64,000 nt of DNA from positions 19,348-83,347 of the forward strand of contig CAKTPO010000009.1 in assembly GCA_934591845.1 (NCBI GenBank). The letters run 5' to 3'. Shown piece after piece: positions 53,012-61,316 of the stretch; position 1 is the first letter of the stretch; each line of letters opens with the position of its first letter. The notes below the pieces were generated by a model. The model was not told where the DNA came from. It saw only the letters and a list, made by a program, of their open reading frames with translations, and made no database searches. The translations under genes were made by a program, and so were the position numbers. Source of the DNA: an uncultured Oscillospiraceae bacterium. GTDB taxonomy: Bacteria; Bacillota; Clostridia; Oscillospirales; Oscillospiraceae.

Positions 53012-53630
53012 GTAAGTACTCAATAACATGCGCCTAGTGTCTCCCCTCCCCCGGTACTATGAGATAATATTTTAAAACTAGAAGAACTTAAGGTAAATTT
53101 TACATCTTTAGGGATATTATCTTGTATGGAATGGTGATATATTATTACATTGCCTGTGGCTATACGGACCTCCGTCTGGGGACTGACGGTCTGGCCGTGC
53201 ATGGCGACCGAATGGAGCGCAGAAGCACCGCTACCACATCCATATCTACGCCGGACGGCAGCTTCAATTTGGCTCCACGATACCGGATTTGAAGTTCCTC
53301 CTCAACAGACGAGTCCGCTTCCAGCGGTACCAGCTCCGGTGCGGAGGCCGCTATTTGCGTGCGAAGTTTCTTCTGCCAGTAATAGAAGCTCTTTTCCGAA
53401 AGCCCATGCCGGATGCAGTACTCCTTGTTCGTCAGCCCTCTGGCCTTGCATTCCTGAATTACCGCTGCCCATTGGATTTGCCAGTATTCATCCCGAACGG
53501 CAAGGATATCTCCCATTTGCTCACCTCATTTTCTAGTTTCTCAAATAGCTGAGGCTCAGCTATTTGAGATTTGGGATATTATCTCATAGATGTGGGGGAA
53601 ATGCTAGGCGGGGGATTATTGAGCACTTAC
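53012..53630. mobile_element. IS66-derived relic with two inverted left ends
   Basis: The two ends are imperfect inverted repeats of about 60 bases, each starting GTAAGT(A/G)CTCAATAA and each containing TATGAGATAATAT, a sequence also found in the left end of the intact IS66 at 39.87 kb. Inside are a plus-strand tnpB start (53,146-53,199, reads YIACGYTDLRLGTDGLAV) and an opposed tnpA. No tnpC. It is a rearranged, presumably non-autonomous remnant. Confidence 0.65.
53160..53516 (-). pseudogene. IS66 tnpA in the relic, 3' end replaced
   Basis: Reads ECKARGLTNKEYCIRHGLSEKSFYYWQKKL, a good TnpA pattern, to about AVLLRSIRS, after which the frame runs into antisense tnpB sequence. A perfect 13-base hairpin (53,540-53,568, CTCAAATAGCTGA and complement) precedes the start. 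Confidence 0.7.
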
Positions 53631-53705
53631 AAAGCTCCCACTACTGCATATCATTACAGAATGCAAGTAACGGGAGCTTTATTTTCCATAAGTCACAACA
53701 ATAAA

Positions 53706-54682
53706 TTAGTTAAAGTCACTCTCCCAAGTATAGACGTAAAAAGACCGTAACGCAATTCCAACAAGCACTCCCAATGCAGCATACTTAAACTGTACAAGTG
53801 AGAGGTTATATGTGCTTATGACTAGGAGAAGAAGAATTGAAATGATCAAGAAGAAAAGTACAAATGCTTCCCCAAGCTGGGTTTTAAATCTATGCAACCA
53901 TTTAGGAACTTTTCCCCAATCAAGCCAAGGAACAAAGCAAGGCTCGCGCAGTACCCGAACAATAAATTCGGATATAATAATCGCAATGAAAGTGTAAACT
54001 ATAGCGATATAATCCATTCTGTCTCTAAGCAAGATATTAGCAAATAAAAACGAGCAAAATATAATTATAACCGATATAAAATATTTTATCACAGATTTTA
54101 TAGTGTCATTTAACCGAAAATCGATATGCCCTACAGCAGCATGAATTGAGTCTAGTTTTTGCTGATTCAGTTCTAGAACAACCTGTGCAGTTTTTAACCG
54201 CTCAAGTATATCTGCGCCATTTATGAGCAAATAATAATTACTTAATATTTTGCTTTTAACGATTTCTGCTAGAAAATAACCGTTGAAAACGCACACGATC
54301 TCATTTGCGTCTATTTGTGTATAATACTTACTCCGAAATGTTTCTGTGTGCCGGATTACCTGGGATATATTTGAGTCAAGTTCTCCCACCTGGAATGAAA
54401 GTTCTTCTATGATTGCAGCTTTATTCCTGTTTGTGGAATAGTATTTTGCGGTTTCACTAAGTGCAGAGTCAATGGCTACTGCATATTCTTCCTCTAATGA
54501 AGAAGAATCAGCCCACTCTTTAATGAAGTGTTCAGGAATAGCGAAAATTGCAGCTGCTGGAACAGGCCAATTGAAAACGATGGTTGCAATTTCAAGAGCA
54601 GGTTTTGAAACATAACATATTCTTTTTAGGCCTTTTTTATCATCTGCTTCCTTTTTGCTTGCCTATTCTTTACGATATTCAT
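53706..54682 (-). pseudogene. membrane protein gene of unknown function with an early frameshift
   Basis: The main frame encodes a long soluble helical part and then four hydrophobic segments near the C-terminus (for example FISVIIIFCSFLFANILL, AIVYTFIAIIISEFIVRV and VLFFLIISILLLLVIS). It is open from about 54,646 down to 53,706 but has no start near its beginning; GTG 54389 is internal. A start ATG with GAGGTG before it lies at 54682 in another frame, reading MNIVKNRQAKRKQMIKKA. Adding one A to the run of six near 54,637 joins them into a ~325-residue protein. The hairpin AAAGCTCCC/GGGAGCTTT (53,631-53,682) follows on the minus strand. It may belong to the defence cluster, but nothing shows that directly. 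Confidence 0.55.
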
Positions 54683-55059
54683 AAATATGCACCTCATGTC
54701 AGTGAGACCAGCAGCCTCATCTTGATTACATACCATCCTTATTCCAAATGTATATTTAACTATCCTATTATTAAAATGCACAGAGGGCCGACATAATAGG
54801 ACTTAGAGGCCGTTTAGAAAGATTTTTGGGAAGATATAAGGAGACAAACGATTCAAAAGTAAGAACCTGCCACTCACCACCTTATTATTCTATACACCAA
54901 TAATCGATGATTGAAAAGGCTAAATATTGCAAAATGTGTTAATGAGGTACGGAATACAAGTTAGATTGGCGAAATTTGAAAGACGTGGTATGCTCTGCAT
55001 TCAATCTGGTGTATGGTGAGTTTGGAACATATAGTCTGCCGATGACCATGTACTTTACA
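54683..55059. other. intergenic region without a gene
   Basis: AT-rich, several short frames without ribosome binding sites. It marks the junction between the defence-type segment and the ICE transfer region. Confidence 0.4.
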
Positions 55060-55092
55060 AAAATACCCAGTAGCTCATTTGAACTACTGGGT
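55060..55092 (-). terminator. terminator of the ICE transfer operon
   Basis: On the minus strand ACCCAGTAG/CTACTGGGT with a 10-base loop followed by ATTTTTGT, just after the lysozyme/CHAP gene. Confidence 0.8.
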
Positions 55093-55115
55093 AAAAGCAT
55101 TGAATGGCGGTGCTG

Positions 55116-56219
55116 TTATACTGCTGGCATCCCATATCCCAAAATCACGCTGCTTCCAAGAGAATACTGTTTTTGTTTGCACATATCCCTGGAATTGCCC
55201 TCTACGGTATAGACCATTCCATTCTCCACCTTTTCCACAATGCCCACATGGTCTGGCACACCGTCCTGGGTGGCCCAATCGAAGAAAATGAGCATCCCCG
55301 GCGCAGGCTCTGCAGAGCCGTCCAGCCAGAGGCCGCGCTGCTGGAACCATTGCATTCCGAAGACGCAGCCGGAGAATTTGGGGTAGGCTCCGCTGTCCAG
55401 GTAGCCGCATTGGTCGGCGCACCAGGTGACGAAGCAGGCGCACCATTCCACATGGTTGGAAAAGCCGTACCAGCTCCAATAGGGCTCGCCGCCCACGTTG
55501 CCCACCTGGGACAGAGCCACATCCACAATAACATCCCCGCCCTCCGGGGTGTAGAACACCTTGCCGATGGGGTAGTACCGCAGAACATGGTGGACATACT
55601 GCTTGTCACCGTAGCTGTTCCAGCCCATCTGTTCTGCCATTTTTAAGGAGAACTCAATGGCGTTTACACGGGAATACTCGCCGTATTTTTGCAAGGCCCA
55701 GGTAATGTAGCCGCTGCCAAAGTTATAGCCTTGGAGGGCCAGCTGAATATGATCCAGGTCAATGGGACTTTCGACTCCGGCTGCCTGCAAGCAGTCCGCA
55801 AGATTCTGGATGCCCACCACAATGGAATACTCCGGGTCTGTAATGCCTCCGGGGGTTCTGGGGTACTGGGTGTTATACCTGCATTCGGAAGCCTGCATGG
55901 GGTCATTCCCTTTGCCGCCGGATTCCTGCATCATAACGGCTTGAATCAGCAGAACATAATCCGGGATGCCATACTGCTTGGCATATTTGCGGATGACCGG
56001 CTCGTAGGCTTCCACCTCCGCACTGAGGGGCAGGGTTTCGGTGGATTCGTCCTGGCTTCCGAAGATGGCGGCACCGCAGCCGATGAGGACAACAATAACG
56101 ATCACCAGAACGGAAGCAACTCCACCAGCGGCAATGGCTGTGTATAGTGCCTTTGCCGCCTCTGCCGCAGACCTGGCCAACTTTGCTGCCAGCTCTGCGG
56201 CTTTCTTTGCGGCAATCAT
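55116..56219 (-). CDS. ICE cell-wall hydrolase (lysozyme-like plus CHAP domain)
   Basis: Opens the peptidoglycan for the conjugation channel. The 367-residue protein has a cytoplasmic A/K-rich start, one membrane helix (about residues 31-52), then a lysozyme-like domain (VLLIQAVMMQESGGKGNDPMQ with the catalytic Glu, and LALQGYNFGSGY) and a C-terminal CHAP/NlpC domain (VEWCACFVTWCADQCGY with the Cys, DHVGIVEKVENG with the His). Two-domain architecture as in CwlT of Tn916. Its ATG overlaps the stop of the upstream gene. Confidence 0.9.
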   Translation of the reverse strand: MIAAKKAAELAAKLARSAAEAAKALYTAIAAGGVASVLVIVIVVLIGCGAAIFGSQDESTETLPLSAEVEAYEPVIRKYAKQYGIPDYVLLIQAVMMQESGGKGNDPMQASECRYNTQYPRTPGGITDPEYSIVVGIQNLADCLQAAGVESPIDLDHIQLALQGYNFGSGYITWALQKYGEYSRVNAIEFSLKMAEQMGWNSYGDKQYVHHVLRYYPIGKVFYTPEGGDVIVDVALSQVGNVGGEPYWSWYGFSNHVEWCACFVTWCADQCGYLDSGAYPKFSGCVFGMQWFQQRGLWLDGSAEPAPGMLIFFDWATQDGVPDHVGIVEKVENGMVYTVEGNSRDMCKQKQYSLGSSVILGYGMPAV

Positions 56220-57127
56220 GGCCTTGTGGCGGTAGCAGCGGCGTGGGCGTTTTTCTGGGCGGCGGCTACGGTGGCCTTTTTCGCTTCCCGGAATGCCTGC
56301 GCTGTTGTGGTATCAGCAGCTTTGGTGGCAGCACCTTCGGGTGTTTTGATGGGTACGGCCCCCTGCCTTGTGCGGATGGGAACACCGGCTTTCTTCTTAA
56401 TAGGGACCTCAACGGATGATGTGGGAACTTCCGGTGCGGAGCCGCCATTGTAGAGGCTTTGTGCCGGAGGTGGCTTCACCACCTTTATATCAGGCGAAAA
56501 TGCTGGAGTGGCGTCCTGAGAAATGCTTTCCGGGATGCCGGTATTCTGCGCCAGTTCGGAACGAAGTGCATTCTTCTGTTCCTGCTTCTGCTTTACAATA
56601 TTTTCCGCAGCGGCCTTGCGGGCAGCCTGCTGCTGGGCGGGTAACAATGGGGCTTCCACCGCAGAGGATACTGCCTCTTGCTGCTCCCTCGTCCGAATGG
56701 GACGAGGGGCTTGTACTACTCTGCTTTGAGGCTCCGGCGGCTCTGTGGCGGTTTGCCTAACTGGATCATGCCAACGAGAAGCCTCTGCAATCTGCCAGCG
56801 AACCGCAGGATTCTCGGAATATTCCATAGCAGCAGAGCCAGCCGGAGAAGAATCGTAGGTTGGTACACTGTCGCCACTTACAGGCGTATCACCCCGTTGC
56901 CGAATTGCCCGAACGCTTTTCCCTGTGAATACCCCCACATCCCGAACGGCATCCTCTGCCGTCCGGGAGATTTTTTCTTCCGCATAATTGCTGGGAGAAT
57001 CCGGCTGCTCCGACTTCCGGTGCGCCGCCTGTTCCGCTTTGCTCCGGACAAAGTTTCGCTGCATCTGCCGTTGAGCCGTATTCACTATCGGCTGCCCTTT
57101 ACGCTGCCTTGTCTTGATTTCCGGCAA
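56216..57127 (-). CDS. ICE protein of unknown function, disordered, upstream of the wall hydrolase
   Basis: A 303-residue hydrophilic protein, rich in A, P, Q, E and R, starting MPEIKTRQRKGQPIVNTAQR. It includes NYAEEKISRTAEDAVRDVG and proline-rich stretches, ending in an A/K-rich tail. In related elements such a segment precedes the lysozyme protein, sometimes in one polypeptide; here the two frames are separate but overlap (ATGA). Probably cytoplasmic part of the transfer apparatus. Confidence 0.65.
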   Translation of the reverse strand: MPEIKTRQRKGQPIVNTAQRQMQRNFVRSKAEQAAHRKSEQPDSPSNYAEEKISRTAEDAVRDVGVFTGKSVRAIRQRGDTPVSGDSVPTYDSSPAGSAAMEYSENPAVRWQIAEASRWHDPVRQTATEPPEPQSRVVQAPRPIRTREQQEAVSSAVEAPLLPAQQQAARKAAAENIVKQKQEQKNALRSELAQNTGIPESISQDATPAFSPDIKVVKPPPAQSLYNGGSAPEVPTSSVEVPIKKKAGVPIRTRQGAVPIKTPEGAATKAADTTTAQAFREAKKATVAAAQKNAHAAATATRP

Positions 57128-57142
57128 TGGCCTCGCCTCCGA

Positions 57143-59479
57143 TCAGGACTGACCGGCGAACCGCCCTTCACCGGGGCGGGTGGTCATAAGCTGGTAGAGC
57201 TTGGTATTTTTTGGAAAACGGTTGATGAAAGGCACCAGGGCACTGCCGTATTTGATAAGGCCGGAACCGGCTTCCACATTGGTGATGTAGTTCATCTGCT
57301 CGTTGGAAATGTTCAGGAGTCTGCCCAGCTTTTCCCGGTCAGATGCCGCCTGATTCAGCATAACAATGAATTCGGAGTTGGAAAGCATGGTGCTGGCCTG
57401 CACAGAATCCAGCAAATATTCCACATTCTGGGTAATTGCTGTGGGAAAAACGTTGCGCTTTCGGAACTGCCGCCATGCGGAATTGAAGAAGGCGGCGGAG
57501 AACTCATTTTCAAAAACCACATGAAATTCGTCAATGAATACATGGGTCCGTTTTCCTTTCTTCCAGTTCAGGGTCACTCGGTTCAGCATGGTGTCCGTAA
57601 TGACCAGCAGGCCGGTGGGCTTCAGCTGCGCACCCAGGCCATGAATGTCAAATACCACCACCCGCTTATCCAGGTCAACATTGCTCTGTTTTCCGAAAAT
57701 ATCCAGAGAGCCGGTGGTGTACAGTTCCAAGGACAGTGCAATCTGTTTTGCTTCCGGCTCCGGCTGCTCCAGCAAGGTGTCCCGCAGGGTGCAGAGGGTG
57801 GGAACCGTCCCTGTATAGGCTGCATTCCGGTAAACCATCGTAATGCACCGGTCAATAATGGATTTGTGCTGGGGACCAACCCCTTTCTTGTCGATCTGCT
57901 CGATCAGGGACATGATGAACTCGGACTTGACCACAATGGGGTTGTTCTCCCCATAGCCGTCCACCATGTACATGGCGTTGAGCCAATCCCGTCCGCCTGC
58001 GGAAACATGGATCACGGAACCCATATCCCCCATAGCCTCCACCAAAGGGGCGTACTCCCCTTCGGGATCGCAGACAAGAATGTCGTCCTCGGTGTTCAGC
58101 ATCAGGAAGGTCATCAGCTCCTTGGCAGAGAAGGACTTGCCGGAGCCGGGAACACCCAGCAGGAACGCGGACTGGTTCAGCAGATTCTCCTTGTTGCACA
58201 TGATAAGGTTGTGGGAGATGGCGTTTTCTCCAAAGTAGATACCGCCTTTGTCCATAATCTCCTGAACCTTAAAGGGCATGAACACCGCAAGGCTTTCTGT
58301 GGTCAGGGTGCGGAAGGCGTTGAGCTTCCGGGTGCCAATGGGCAGGACTGTGTTCAGTCCATCCATCTGCTGATACTTGAGAACCGCCATCTGGCACATG
58401 CGCTTCCGGGCAGTGGAGAGAATGGCATCCGTATCCATATCCAGATGTTCCTTGGTATCCGAGGTAATGACCATGGTCAGGATACCGAAGATCATCCGCT
58501 GGTCACGGGTGGTCAGATCATCCAAAAACTCCTTGCTTTCCTTCCGCTGCAATTCCATGTCATAGGGAACAACAGCGGAGAAATTGTTGTTGCTGTTCTG
58601 GCGGCGCTGCCAGTTGGTGATGTTTGTCTCCACACCGAGAAGCCGGTTTTCCACCTCCCGCACAGCCTCGTCTGTGGGAATGGGTACCATGTCAATGGAG
58701 AGCATCATGTCCCGGTTCAAATCCGTCAACTCGGATACGAAATCATCCTGAATGTAGCTGGCGTAGTCCTTGAGGTACAGTACCCTGGCGTACCGTTCCC
58801 CGATCTGGAGATAGTCGCTGTGCCGTTCCATGGAATCTGGGCAGATGTAGTCCCGAAAGCTGTGACCCTTCCGGGCAGAATCCCGGAGAGAGAAGCGGAA
58901 CTCATTTTCTTCTCCCCTGCGGTAGAAGCGGTGGAGAATTTGCAGCCGCTCCATGGCATTCATGGGTCCGCAGGTGGAGCCAAGGGCAGCGAAGTGAGAG
59001 GACAGGTCTGCTTCCACACGGGCAAAGAAGCTCCGGGCGGCATCCACATCCTTTTTGCGGACGGAAACGGTCAAAAATTTCTCCTGGACAATGCCGTTGC
59101 CATTGGTGGCCTTGTCCAGAAGCATCTGGTTGTATTCCTCCCGGTAGTCGTCCAGGCCGTCCCACTGCATGGGCATGAGGATGGACTTTTCAAAATTGAT
59201 CTGGCTCATCTTATGGTTGAAAATGGTGATTTTGGTGGTAGCTCCGCAATCCAGACTGTTGATAAGGGCAGAGTAGCCCCGGAACATCTTTTCCTTGTCC
59301 GGCTCTGAGGCCACCTGATAATTGATGTCCGTGAAGCGGAAGGTTTTTGCGTACCGTCCACCGGTGAGGGAAATTCCGTCCTCCCAGATTTTCTGAATGG
59401 GGATCACGTCCTGGACACGGCGAGGGATCACGTATTTCTCCTGATCCTGTCGCACTAAAGTACGAATGGATTTCATCAT
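57143..59479 (-). CDS. VirB4-like conjugation ATPase
   Basis: Motor of the type IV secretion channel. The 778-residue protein has Walker A LGVPGSGKSFSAKE near residue 445, and Walker B in THVFIDEFHVVFEN. TAITQNVEYLLDS and FIVMLNQAASDREKL follow in the C-terminal ATPase core. The start overlaps the prgI stop by 4 bases. Complete and intact. Confidence 0.93.
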   Translation of the reverse strand: MMKSIRTLVRQDQEKYVIPRRVQDVIPIQKIWEDGISLTGGRYAKTFRFTDINYQVASEPDKEKMFRGYSALINSLDCGATTKITIFNHKMSQINFEKSILMPMQWDGLDDYREEYNQMLLDKATNGNGIVQEKFLTVSVRKKDVDAARSFFARVEADLSSHFAALGSTCGPMNAMERLQILHRFYRRGEENEFRFSLRDSARKGHSFRDYICPDSMERHSDYLQIGERYARVLYLKDYASYIQDDFVSELTDLNRDMMLSIDMVPIPTDEAVREVENRLLGVETNITNWQRRQNSNNNFSAVVPYDMELQRKESKEFLDDLTTRDQRMIFGILTMVITSDTKEHLDMDTDAILSTARKRMCQMAVLKYQQMDGLNTVLPIGTRKLNAFRTLTTESLAVFMPFKVQEIMDKGGIYFGENAISHNLIMCNKENLLNQSAFLLGVPGSGKSFSAKELMTFLMLNTEDDILVCDPEGEYAPLVEAMGDMGSVIHVSAGGRDWLNAMYMVDGYGENNPIVVKSEFIMSLIEQIDKKGVGPQHKSIIDRCITMVYRNAAYTGTVPTLCTLRDTLLEQPEPEAKQIALSLELYTTGSLDIFGKQSNVDLDKRVVVFDIHGLGAQLKPTGLLVITDTMLNRVTLNWKKGKRTHVFIDEFHVVFENEFSAAFFNSAWRQFRKRNVFPTAITQNVEYLLDSVQASTMLSNSEFIVMLNQAASDREKLGRLLNISNEQMNYITNVEAGSGLIKYGSALVPFINRFPKNTKLYQLMTTRPGEGRFAGQS

Positions 59480-59835
59480 TTCTTATATGCCTCCTTTTCG
59501 TGGTTGGAGATGGTGTCCTCTAACAATTTGTAGTAGAGATCATCCGGTTCTGAAATAAGCCGCTTTGGTTCCAGCAGTTCCGAACGAATCCAGGCCCAGG
59601 CCAGCTGTTCAGCGGTCATGCCGTGGTAGTTTATGAAACCCATAGCCGCAAAGGGTGCGGCTCCCAGAATACACATCCAGCTGACGGTTTCCGTGCCCAC
59701 ATAGGGCTTCAGCAGAAAGTACAGTCCCACGGCAACCAGCATTGCCGCCAGTGAGAAGCCGCACTGCCGCATGGAGAGGCCAAAGAACATGGACTCCCTG
59801 TAGGACTGGATCTCTTTGTTGATTTTTACTTCCAA
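59476..59835 (-). CDS. PrgI-family conjugation membrane protein
   Basis: A 119-residue protein with two helices (FSLAAMLVAVGLYFLL and WMCILGAAPFAAMGFI), in the usual position before virB4. The start MEVKINKEIQSYRESMFFGL is typical of PrgI family proteins in clostridial ICEs. GGAGG precedes the ATG. Confidence 0.9.
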   Translation of the reverse strand: MEVKINKEIQSYRESMFFGLSMRQCGFSLAAMLVAVGLYFLLKPYVGTETVSWMCILGAAPFAAMGFINYHGMTAEQLAWAWIRSELLEPKRLISEPDDLYYKLLEDTISNHEKEAYKK

Positions 59836-59868
59836 TGGTTTCCTCCTTATAATGAATTTGATGTTAAG

Positions 59869-59912
59869 TTTTCGTGCAAACTATTGATTTTTTCGTGCAA
59901 ATAGCGTATACT
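59869..59912 (+). promoter_or_regulatory. promoter of the DinJ/YafQ module with direct repeats
   Basis: TTGATT (59884-59889), 17-base spacer, TATACT (59907-59912). The direct repeat TTTTCGTGCAAA occurs at 59,869 and 59,890 and probably binds the antitoxin. Confidence 0.75.
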
Positions 59913-59942
59913 GATTGTACCAGCTAGAAAGGGGATGATTGT

Positions 59943-60221
59943 ATGGCTGGAGCAACAACGAATATCAGCATTCGCATGGATTCTGATTTGAAAGCACAGG
60001 CCGATGCGCTTTTTGGAGAATTGGGCATGAACCTCAGCACTGCCTTCAACATCTTTGTGCGGCAGGCATTGCGGGAAGGCGGTATCCCGTTTGAAATTTC
60101 TCTGAATCAGCCCAACAAAGAGACGATTGCTGCAATGTTGGAATCGGAAAGGATTGCAAAGGACCCGTCCGTTAAGGGATACAATGATTTGGACGAACTC
60201 TTTGCAGACCTGAAGGCATGA
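59943..60221 (+). CDS. RelB/DinJ-family antitoxin
   Basis: A 92-residue protein starting MAGATTNISIRMDSDLKAQA, the ribbon-helix-helix of DinJ, and containing FGELGMNLSTAFNIFVRQAL and the typical GGIPFEI. AAGGGG precedes the ATG. It overlaps the toxin gene (ATGA). The pair lies on the opposite strand inside the ICE transfer operon. Confidence 0.92.
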   Translation: MAGATTNISIRMDSDLKAQADALFGELGMNLSTAFNIFVRQALREGGIPFEISLNQPNKETIAAMLESERIAKDPSVKGYNDLDELFADLKA

Positions 60222-60508
60222 GAAAGACGAAGTATACGGTCAAGACCACGACCTTGTTCAAAAAGGATTTCAAGCTCGCTATGAAGCGTGGGCTGAATAT
60301 CGAACTATTGGAAAACATAATCGCCCTGCTTTCCATGGGGGAACCGCTTCCTGAAAAGAACAGGGATCATGCGTTGACCGGCAATTGGGTGGGACACCGG
60401 GAATGCCATATTCTCCCGGACTGGCTGCTGATCTACCGTATTGAAGATGATGTTCTTGTCCTGACGTTAGCCAGAACGGGAACGCACAGCGACCTATTCA
60501 ATAAATGA
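60218..60508 (+). CDS. YafQ/RelE-family toxin
   Basis: A 96-residue mRNA interferase-type toxin. It has FKKDFKLAMKRG, LPEKNRDHALTGNWVGHRECHI and PDWLLIYRIEDDVLVLTLARTGTHSDLF, with the family's His, Asp and Arg positions visible (RDHAL, HRECHILPDWLLIY, TGTHSDLF). The pair may stabilise the ICE. Confidence 0.92.
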   Translation: MRKTKYTVKTTTLFKKDFKLAMKRGLNIELLENIIALLSMGEPLPEKNRDHALTGNWVGHRECHILPDWLLIYRIEDDVLVLTLARTGTHSDLFNK

Positions 60509-60554
60509 GCGCAAGGAACGCCGTGTAGGAGGTATCCTCCTATGCGGCGATTTT

Positions 60555-61235
60555 TTACAGCCCCATCATCTCCCGCACGACCCTGTCTGCCATTTTTACA
60601 GAACCTACGAGGATGAGCACATTGAAGATCAGCTCTCCGATATAGCTCCACACCATCGTAGCTGCTGCCGCTCCCGCATCCACCACAGGGGGCGAGGATG
60701 CAAAAGCGGAGAAAATCACGTAGGCCAGAACGATGACGGCTCCTTCCAGGCAGACGGAAGCGTAGCTTTTGAGAAAGCTCTTGCCAATGCTCTGGGTGGG
60801 TTCCCCGGCAAAGGTGGACAGCGGAATGGGGGCAATGGCTGTGTACATATACATTTTGAAAAAGCGCCCGTAGACGCTGAGGATCATCTGAAAAGACAGC
60901 ACCCAGATGAACAGGCCGCCGATCAGCGTGATGGCCCACAACGGGATGGATTCAAAGAACCCGCAGTCCTCAATGGCCGAGACAATTTCGGATGGCAGCA
61001 CCGCGGACTGGGGCTGTCCAAAGCCAGCTGCCTGCATGATGGTGGAGATCACCCCCTGCACAATGTCCAATAGTGCCAGCATCAAATAGATTTTTGCAAC
61101 CAGACACACTTTTCTATTCTTCACATCGCACATGACAAAAAGCATCTGTTTCCTGTTGTGCTGGAAAATGAAATTACAGGGTGTATTTTCTTTTATAATT
61201 GCACATTCTGCGTATTTTGTGAAAAATGATAGCAT
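60555..61235 (-). pseudogene. VirB6/TrbL-like conjugation membrane protein, 5' truncated
   Basis: From about AKIYLMLALLDIVQGVIS to the end (REMMGL) the frame looks like the C-terminal two thirds of a polytopic VirB6/TrbL-type ICE protein, with FFKMYMYTAIAPIPLSTFAG being characteristic. The first ~40 codons (MLSFFTKYAECAIIKENTPC) are unlike the family and come from the palindromic region before the Fic gene. The usual N-terminal helices are missing and are not found beyond the Fic gene. The mating channel is probably incomplete. Confidence 0.75.
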
Positions 61236-61302
61236 AGATATTTCAGAAAAACTTGATTTTCTGAAATATCTATGCTATCATGAACCGTGTAATTTCATTT
61301 TC
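61164..61302. promoter_or_regulatory. nested palindromes and promoter of the Fic gene
   Basis: An inner perfect 25-base inverted repeat (61226-61250 and 61257-61281, 6-base loop) sits inside an outer 15-base pair (GAAAATGAAATTACA at 61164 and complement at 61288). The right inner arm holds TTGATT (61253-61258), 17 bases, TATCAT (61276-61281), a promoter pointing at the Fic gene. Confidence 0.75.
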
Positions 61303-61316
61303 AGAAAGGAGCCGCC

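Noticed and set aside
56678..59308. 876-codon plus-strand frame opposite virB4.
   Set aside because: Shadow of the VirB4 gene; composition is unnatural and no motif was seen.
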